From the NCBI RefSeq assembly GCF_005937185.1, contig NZ_VCNI01000002.1:496001-560000 (forward strand): a DNA stretch of 64,000 nt, given 5' to 3'. Below, in pieces: positions 58,760 to 64,000 of this stretch (its first letter is position 1; each line of letters begins with the position of its first letter). This stretch comes from Flagellimonas algicola (lineage in GTDB: Bacteria; Bacteroidota; Bacteroidia; Flavobacteriales; Flavobacteriaceae). The notes under the pieces are model-generated. The model did no database searches. It was not told the origin of the DNA and saw only the letters and a program-made list of their open reading frames with translations. The position numbers and the translations under genes were made by a program.

Positions 58760-59980
58760 ATGGACAGAAGAAAATTCTTGGGCAAAAGCATGTTGGGAAC
58801 CCTTGCTGGGACACTTGGTTTTGAGATTGTTTTTGCCAACAAACTTCCCTCCAATTACCTTCCTCTTTTCCTACAGGATCAGGACCCGTTCAAGCTTTTT
58901 GGCAAAGACAAGGAGATGGTAGTACTCAATAACAAACCTTGGAACATGGAAGCCCAAGCCCATCTTTTGAACGATAAGGTTACTCCTAACAAATACATGT
59001 TCATCCGAAACAACGGTATCATCCCAACAAACATAGATACCTCGCAATGGACCTTGACCATTGATGGAGAATCAGTACAAACCCAAAAGCAGTTTTCGTT
59101 ACAAGATTTAAAAATCAAGTTTGGGCAACATACCTACCAATTGACCCTTGAGTGTGGTGGTAACGGACGCAGTGAGTTTGATCCTCCCGCCAAAGGAAAC
59201 CAATGGACGATCGGAGCAGTTTCTTCTGCCCAATGGACCGGCGTTCGCTTACGCGATGTTTTGGAATCCGTGGGACTCAAGTCCGATGCGGTTTATATTG
59301 GTTATCATGCTGCGGACAACCATTTGAGTGGTGACCCAAACAAAGAACCTATTTCTAGGGGTGTACCCATTTCCAAGGCACTACAGGATGAAACTCTGCT
59401 CGCCTTTCAAATGAACGGGGAGGACATTCCTTTGGCCCATGGATACCCTTTGCGATTGGTTTGTGGAGGGTGGCCAGCTTCGGCCTCGGGAAAATGGGTC
59501 AACCGCATCAGTGTTCGAAACAAAGTACATGACGGAGCCAAAATGGGAGGCAGTTCATACCGAGTTCCTTGTGAAAATGTATCCCCAGGGACCAAGGTGG
59601 AGGATGAGAATATGTGCATTATTGAATCCATGCCCGTTAAATCCTTGATCACCTACCCCAAAAGTGGGGCCCTGATCAAAGCCAACAGAAAGCTGAATAT
59701 CAATGGCCATGCTTGGGCAGGTGAGCTTCAAGTGACCCAAGTGGAGTATTCCATTGATTTTGGAAGTACCTGGGTAACATGTAAGTTGGAGCAGCCTGTC
59801 AATAGGTTGGCTTGGCAGCATTTTTCGGCCACTATCAGCTTTCCCAAAAAAGGATATTATGAAGTATGGGCCAAAGCCACCGACCAAAATGGAAAAAGTC
59901 AGCCCATGGTATTACCTGGTTGGAATCCCAAGGGTTATTTAAACAATGCCTGTCATCGAATTGCCATTAAAGTAGTATAG
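58760..59980 (+). CDS. Tat-exported molybdenum sulfite dehydrogenase (SoxC/SorA-like)
   Basis: 406 residues from the ATG at 58760, which begins the Tat motif DRRKFLGKSMLG. The sulfite oxidase fold is shown by QLTLECGGNGRSEFDPP, with Mo-binding Cys132, and by AHGYPLRLVCGGWPASASGKWVNRI. The C-terminal Mo-co dimerisation domain has VTQVEYSIDFGSTW. It oxidises sulfite to sulfate in the periplasm and hands electrons to the cytochrome encoded 1 base downstream. The Moco domain is complete, so it should be functional. Confidence 0.92.
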   Translation: MDRRKFLGKSMLGTLAGTLGFEIVFANKLPSNYLPLFLQDQDPFKLFGKDKEMVVLNNKPWNMEAQAHLLNDKVTPNKYMFIRNNGIIPTNIDTSQWTLTIDGESVQTQKQFSLQDLKIKFGQHTYQLTLECGGNGRSEFDPPAKGNQWTIGAVSSAQWTGVRLRDVLESVGLKSDAVYIGYHAADNHLSGDPNKEPISRGVPISKALQDETLLAFQMNGEDIPLAHGYPLRLVCGGWPASASGKWVNRISVRNKVHDGAKMGGSSYRVPCENVSPGTKVEDENMCIIESMPVKSLITYPKSGALIKANRKLNINGHAWAGELQVTQVEYSIDFGSTWVTCKLEQPVNRLAWQHFSATISFPKKGYYEVWAKATDQNGKSQPMVLPGWNPKGYLNNACHRIAIKVV

Positions 59981-59981
59981 C

Positions 59982-60434
59982 ATGAAAAGGGATTTTAACC
60001 ATCAAGTGAAGCAGCTATCGCGAATTCTCTTTTCATTTTTACTCTTATTTATAGTGTTGTTTGCCGGCTTGTTTTATTGGGTCAATCGTTCCCCTGATAC
60101 AATACAAGAGACCGAAGAGGTTATCCCGCTTGTTGCTGTGGATGATAGTATAGAAAATGGCATTCATTTAGCAACAGGATTTGTCGACGATGATGGCATG
60201 CAGGCGACCATTCAAAATTGCACCAATTGCCATTCGGCCAAATTGGTAACGCAGAACCGCATGAGCCGGGAAGGTTGGGAAGCCACCATTCGCTGGATGC
60301 AAGAAACCCAAAACTTATGGGATTTGGGGGATAATGAAGACCTCATCCTTACCTATTTGGCCAAAAACTATGCCCCGGATTCCAAAGGTCGGAGGCAAAA
60401 TATCAACCAAACGGAATGGTACGAACTTGAGTAG
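59982..60434 (+). CDS. membrane-anchored monohaem cytochrome c (SorB/SoxD-like partner)
   Basis: 150 residues. An N-terminal helix (FSFLLLFIVLFAGLFYWV) anchors it in the membrane. CTNCHSAKLV is the haem c site; NRMSREGWEATIRWMQ offers a Met ligand. It lies 1 base after the sulfite dehydrogenase and is its natural electron acceptor, as SorB is for SorA. Confidence 0.9.
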   Translation: MKRDFNHQVKQLSRILFSFLLLFIVLFAGLFYWVNRSPDTIQETEEVIPLVAVDDSIENGIHLATGFVDDDGMQATIQNCTNCHSAKLVTQNRMSREGWEATIRWMQETQNLWDLGDNEDLILTYLAKNYAPDSKGRRQNINQTEWYELE

Positions 60435-60442
60435 ATTTAGTC

Positions 60443-61324
60443 ATGGAATATATTGAGGCTTTTACAAACAGCTTTTTAGGTACGGCACAATGGACTTGGA
60501 AGTCCATCCTATTTCAGGTGCCTTGGCATGCGAATTATTTTTGGGGGTTGATGATCATTTCCTTGGTGGTATGGGTATTGGAAATTCTATTTCCATGGCG
60601 AAAAGGACAATCGATTTTCCGAAAGGACTTCTGGCTGGATGGCTTTTATATGTTTTTCAACTTTTTCATCTTCGCCATAGTGGTGAGCGGGGCGTACAAG
60701 ATTTTGGAAATCCTTTTTGGCAAGCTCGGAATTACTGCCAAAAGTCTTGCAGTGGTCAATTTTACGGCATGGCCCGTTTGGCTTCAGTTACTCATCTTTT
60801 TTATAGTCTTGGATTTTGTCCAATGGTTTACCCATGTCATGCTTCATCGGTTCCCAGTGCTGTGGAGGTTTCATCAGGTGCACCATAGCGTAAAGGAAAT
60901 GGGCTTTGCTGCCCACTTGCGATACCATTGGATGGAAAATATTCTATACAAACCGTTAAAGACCTTTGGGGTAATGCTCTTGGGAGGCTTTGAACCAGAG
61001 CAAGCTTTTATCGTACACTTCGCGGCCATTGCCATCGGTCACCTGAACCATGCCAATATCAAAATTACCTATGGGCCACTAAAGTACATTTTCAATAATC
61101 CCGTAATGCATTTGTACCATCATTCCTATGTTCTGCCCAAAGGGAGTTATGGAATTAATTTTGGGATAAGCCTAAGCCTTTGGGACTATCTTTTTAAAAC
61201 GAATTACATTCCAGGAGATAGCGGTACCATTGCACTGGGATATCCAGGCGATGAGCATATGCCCAAAGCTTTTTGGGGGCAACTTTTTTACGGTTTCGGA
61301 AAACCCAAATCAAAGGATGCTTAG
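60443..61324 (+). CDS. fatty acid hydroxylase / sterol desaturase family membrane enzyme
   Basis: 293 residues with four to five transmembrane helices and the eight-His diiron cluster: HVMLH, WRFHQVHHS and HLYHHSYVLPKG. The family hydroxylates lipids such as sphingolipids or ornithine lipids. It follows the cytochrome by 8 bases and so is in the Sor operon, a surprising partner. It overlaps the convergent HMA gene by 4 bases. Confidence 0.9.
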   Translation: MEYIEAFTNSFLGTAQWTWKSILFQVPWHANYFWGLMIISLVVWVLEILFPWRKGQSIFRKDFWLDGFYMFFNFFIFAIVVSGAYKILEILFGKLGITAKSLAVVNFTAWPVWLQLLIFFIVLDFVQWFTHVMLHRFPVLWRFHQVHHSVKEMGFAAHLRYHWMENILYKPLKTFGVMLLGGFEPEQAFIVHFAAIAIGHLNHANIKITYGPLKYIFNNPVMHLYHHSYVLPKGSYGINFGISLSLWDYLFKTNYIPGDSGTIALGYPGDEHMPKAFWGQLFYGFGKPKSKDA

Positions 61325-61590
61325 TTTCCGAATCGTCCTACAGCACAGCTGATATATGATTTGGCTTTGAGTAAAACTCCATTGTCATCTTCCAAGACAG
61401 GATAGCCAAGGGTTCTTAATTTTTCCCTTAGTACTGCAGCTGTAGGCTCAGCACCGTAGCTTACCTTGACCATTCCAGAATCTGGATTCACCTGTACCTC
61501 CTTGACATCTTCCATGGCTTCCAGTTTAGATACTATGGTATTGGCACAACCTCCACATTTCAGGTTTTGCACTTGAAATTCAATTTTCAT
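61321..61590 (-). CDS. HMA-domain metal/sulfur-handling protein
   Basis: 89 residues with a HMA fold (FQVQNLKCGGCANTIVSKLEAMEDVKEVQVNP, shortened). The CGGC motif replaces the usual MxCxxC. Last gene of the CstB-rhodanese operon. It may carry copper or persulfide sulfur; the context favours sulfur transfer but metal binding cannot be excluded. Confidence 0.85.
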   Translation of the reverse strand: MKIEFQVQNLKCGGCANTIVSKLEAMEDVKEVQVNPDSGMVKVSYGAEPTAAVLREKLRTLGYPVLEDDNGVLLKAKSYISCAVGRFGN

Positions 61591-61624
61591 TTAATAAAAT
61601 ATTATGTCTGGGAGAAATTTCTTT

Positions 61625-62005
61625 TTATTCTGTTGTTGTCCAATCATCATATCCACCTGAGTAATCATAGATGGTTTGGAAATCCAACTCTTGTAAAATT
61701 CCAACTGCACGATTACTTCGTCCCCCCATCTTGCAATAAAGATAAATGGGAGCTTGTTTGTCCATTTGCGATATCTGCTCTTTGAAATTAGAAGCATTAA
61801 CATTGATGTTAATTGCATCTCCAATATGACCTTTCGCATACTCTTCTGGGGTTCTAACGTCCACCAATTGAACGTCTTGGCCCAAAGCCTCAGCCTGCAT
61901 GGTAGCCTTGTCAATTTTCTTTATTGAGGTTTTCTTCTGTGGCTGACAAGAAAAGCACAATAGGCAACAAACAATTGACGCTAGGTACCGCAAGCTATTT
62001 TTCAT
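61625..62005 (-). CDS. rhodanese-like lipoprotein
   Basis: 126 residues. The N-terminus has a Cys-rich hydrophobic stretch (LASIVCCLLCFSCQPQ) that serves as a lipobox. The rhodanese domain shows LVDVRTPEEYAKGHIGDAINI and active Cys in YLYCKMGGRSN. It transfers sulfane sulfur to acceptors such as glutathione or cyanide at the periplasmic face. 6 bases after the CstB-like gene. Confidence 0.9.
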   Translation of the reverse strand: MKNSLRYLASIVCCLLCFSCQPQKKTSIKKIDKATMQAEALGQDVQLVDVRTPEEYAKGHIGDAININVNASNFKEQISQMDKQAPIYLYCKMGGRSNRAVGILQELDFQTIYDYSGGYDDWTTTE

Positions 62006-62011
62006 TTGATA

Positions 62012-63421
62012 TTATTTCAAGGTAGTGGGACACACATAGTCGGTGACGGGAATTCCCGCTTCTTTTATGGCCTTAAATCCACCGGCAACATCCACTAAAT
62101 TATGAATTCCTCGACTCTTGAGAATGGATGCCGCAATCATACTCCGATAACCTCCTGCACAATGCACATAAAAGGTTTCCTCTGAAGGAAATTCAGCCAA
62201 ATGATCGTTAAGAAAATCCAAGGGAGTCAAAGCAGCATCTTCTACATGCTCTGCCACAAATTCTGACTCCTTCCGAACATCAAAAACTGGAACTTTTTGC
62301 TCCAATCGTTGTTTAAAAGTAGTCGCGTCAACACTCTCAACGGAATCCAATTCCATACCAGCATTTTGCCAAGCTTCCACCCCGCCCTTTAAGTAACCTA
62401 AAGTACCATCGAACCCAACCCTGGACAATCTTGTAATGGTTTCTTCTTCCTTGCCTTCTGGGGCAATTAAAAGAATGGGTTGTTTTACATCAGCTATGAG
62501 CGCTCCTACCCAAGGCGCAAAACTACCACTCAGTCCAATAAAAATTGAACGTGGTACATGTCCCTTAGCAAAGTCGTCTTGATGACGTACATCCAACAGC
62601 ACTGCTCCAGTATCATTGGCAGCTGTTTCAAAAGCATCTGGGCTTAGCCCTTGGGTTCCACGTTCCAAAACCACATCTATATCCTCATACCCTTCTTTGT
62701 TCATTTTTACATTTAATGGAAAGTACTGCGGTGGGGGTAATAGCCCATCTGTCACTTCGGAAATAAATTCTTCCCTTGTCATATTGGCCCTAAGGGCATA
62801 ATTCATTTTTTTCTGATTCCCTAAGGTGTCCACTGTCTCTTTCATCATATTTTTTCCACAGGCAGACCCAGCTCCATGGGCAGGATAAACAATGATATCA
62901 TCCGCCAAGGGCATAATTTTTGTCCGCAAACTGTCATAGAGGGTACCCGCCAGTTCTTCCTTTGTCATGTCCGCAGCTTTCTGAGCCAAATCCGGTCTGC
63001 CAACATCCCCTAAAAACAGGGTGTCACCACTAAAAATAGCATGGTCTTTTCCGGTTTCATCCTTGAGCAAAAAGGTGGTGCTTTCCATGGTGTGTCCCGG
63101 AGTGTGAAGCACTTTTATGATAAGCTTCCCCAACTGGAATTCCTGACCATCCTTGGCAATAATGGCCTCAAATGACGGGTTGGCCATAGGGCCATAAACT
63201 ATGGGGGCACCTGTTTCCTTGGATAAGGTAAGGTGGCCACTCACAAAATCGGCATGAAAATGCGTCTCTAGAATATACTTGATCTCGGCTTGGTCTTCCT
63301 TAGCCCTTTTGAGGTAGGGCTCCACTTCCCTTAAGGGATCTATAATAGCTACTTCACCTTCACTTTCTACATAATAAGCCCCCTGGGCCAAGCATCCTGT
63401 ATATATCTGTTCTATTTTCAT
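62012..63421 (-). CDS. CstB-like persulfide dioxygenase fused to two rhodanese domains
   Basis: 469 residues. The metallo-beta-lactamase fold (ETHFHADFVSGH, HTPGHTMESTTFLL, FSGDTLFLGDVGRPDL) is the persulfide dioxygenase. The next rhodanese (residues about 265-350, VLLDVRHQDDFAKGH) has no Cys at its active site (LIAPEGK), a pseudorhodanese; the C-terminal one has active Cys421 (YVHCAGGYRS). This three-domain order is that of CstB, which oxidises persulfides to thiosulfate or sulfite. No Tat or Sec signal, so cytoplasmic. First gene of the sulfur operon. Confidence 0.94.
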   Translation of the reverse strand: MKIEQIYTGCLAQGAYYVESEGEVAIIDPLREVEPYLKRAKEDQAEIKYILETHFHADFVSGHLTLSKETGAPIVYGPMANPSFEAIIAKDGQEFQLGKLIIKVLHTPGHTMESTTFLLKDETGKDHAIFSGDTLFLGDVGRPDLAQKAADMTKEELAGTLYDSLRTKIMPLADDIIVYPAHGAGSACGKNMMKETVDTLGNQKKMNYALRANMTREEFISEVTDGLLPPPQYFPLNVKMNKEGYEDIDVVLERGTQGLSPDAFETAANDTGAVLLDVRHQDDFAKGHVPRSIFIGLSGSFAPWVGALIADVKQPILLIAPEGKEEETITRLSRVGFDGTLGYLKGGVEAWQNAGMELDSVESVDATTFKQRLEQKVPVFDVRKESEFVAEHVEDAALTPLDFLNDHLAEFPSEETFYVHCAGGYRSMIAASILKSRGIHNLVDVAGGFKAIKEAGIPVTDYVCPTTLK

Positions 63422-63473
63422 GATTTTGAAATTTTGTTCAAAAATAACTTCATTGCATCAACCCTACAGTGAC

Positions 63474-63481
63474 CAAAGTTA
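63474..63481 (-). promoter_or_regulatory. putative CstB operon -7 box (TAACTTTG)
   Basis: Minus strand TAACTTTG (63481-63474), 53 bases before the CstB start at 63421. The surrounding GTAACTTTGGTCAC nearly equals the one upstream of the YeeE/YedE pair. No -33 TTG is visible. Confidence 0.4.
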
Positions 63482-63487
63482 CAAAGC

Positions 63488-64000
63488 TTAGGTTTTAGAT
63501 TGCAGGGATATTTTTTCCTGGATTTTACTGCGCTTCTTTTGATTGGAGCAGTACTCCACGGCCTCCAAGATTTTTACAAAAAGGTTTTCTTTCCCGATGA
63601 TATCAATCAAACCACTGCTCTTAAAGATATCCCTTGTGGGACCAATTGCTCCGGAAATAAAAAACTGGATTCCTTTTTTCCGAAGATCCTTGACGATTCG
63701 CTCCAGCATGGCCGCTCCGCTACTATCGATATAATTTATGGCCTCCGCATTGAGAATTACAAATTTTAGCTGACTTCCTTTCAAGCCAACCTGTTTGTAA
63801 AGCTGTCTTTTAAAATAATCCCTATTCCCAAAATACAATTGCGCATCAAATCTTAAAATCAACTTATCTGGATCTACCTCCACTTCTTCAGAAAAGCGAT
63901 CAATATTTTTGAAGTAGTCCGTGTCCTTAATTCTGCCCAAAATGGCAATATGGGGATGCGAAGTCCTATACACCAACAAAAACAAGGAAAGTAAAACCCC
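63488..64000 (-). CDS. SulP-family anion transporter, C-terminal STAS part
   Basis: The frame is open to the end of the window, so the membrane part lies beyond 64000. The visible 170 residues have the pre-STAS TSHPHIAILGRIKDTDYFKNI and the STAS core ILNAEAINYIDSSGAAMLERIVKDLRKKGI (shortened). The family carries sulfate, bicarbonate or sulfite. Lying just behind the CstB operon, it may export or import sulfate. Confidence 0.88.
   Translation of the reverse strand, partial: GVLLSLFLLVYRTSHPHIAILGRIKDTDYFKNIDRFSEEVEVDPDKLILRFDAQLYFGNRDYFKRQLYKQVGLKGSQLKFVILNAEAINYIDSSGAAMLERIVKDLRKKGIQFFISGAIGPTRDIFKSSGLIDIIGKENLFVKILEAVEYCSNQKKRSKIQEKISLQSKT

Overview
The window looks like chromosomal DNA of a marine-type member of the Flavobacteriaceae (Bacteroidota), plausibly near Muricauda/Maribacter; the genus is only a guess. 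The evidence is the promoter style (a -33 TTG/TTTG about 18-21 bases before a -7 TAnnTTTG, seen ahead of many genes), the near absence of Shine-Dalgarno sequences, a type IX secretion C-terminal domain on a Tat-exported protein, many small exported proteins of flavobacterial type, and flavobacterial versions of Mfd, MetG, Tex and split YeeE/YedE genes. I see no prophage, insertion sequence, CRISPR array or rRNA. Coding density is high; apart from the tRNA-containing gap at 49630-49952 no gene-free stretch exceeds 300 bases.

Layout. 1-6.8 kb: DNA repair (3' end of an Lhr-type helicase, pdeM, mfd), with a small quinone/electrophile-response cassette (ABM monooxygenase, nitroreductase, divergent HxlR regulator) sitting between the helicase and pdeM. 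7-15 kb: exported proteins, a Dph6-like ATPase, a serine hydrolase, an amidohydrolase, an ACT-domain protein and YraN. 15-26 kb: a DUF1800/DUF1501 export pair, metG translationally coupled to a histone-deacetylase-like gene, an AT-rich exported protein, tex and a PAP2 phosphatase. 26-33.6 kb: ferritin, very small proteins, a short SSB paralogue, an orphan molybdenum hydroxylase large subunit paired with a CRTAC1-like protein, and a membrane LytTR regulator. 33.8-35.6 kb: a three-gene alkylation-repair operon in which the functions of Ada are split. 35.8-49.6 kb: housekeeping and small-molecule enzymes, including a TetR/SDR pair with three matching operators, an M28 membrane protease, a threonine-dehydrogenase-like enzyme, moaE and moaC. 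49.8 kb: tRNA-Arg(CCU) inside an inverted repeat.

The most notable part is 50-64 kb. Seven tightly packed minus-strand genes (58481 down to 51039) encode a lipoprotein sugar dehydrogenase with a haem c domain, an amidohydrolase, a BASS-type transporter, an RraA-like aldolase with a D-x20-R-D motif, a Tat-tagged RidA, a Tat-tagged SelA-like PLP enzyme and a lipoprotein RidA. Nearly every enzyme carries an export signal, so the set reads as a periplasmic pathway: oxidation, deacylation, PLP-dependent ammonia elimination, imine hydrolysis, aldol cleavage and uptake of the oxo-acid. An N-acetyl amino sugar is one substrate that fits, but this is inference. On both sides lie sulfur genes: a thiosulfate-type YeeE/YedE pair, a SorAB-like molybdenum sulfite dehydrogenase with its cytochrome c, a CstB-type persulfide dioxygenase-rhodanese, a lipoprotein rhodanese, a metal-binding HMA protein and the STAS end of a SulP transporter. 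Together they could take reduced sulfur through persulfide and sulfite to sulfate, with moaC/moaE contributing to the molybdenum cofactor.
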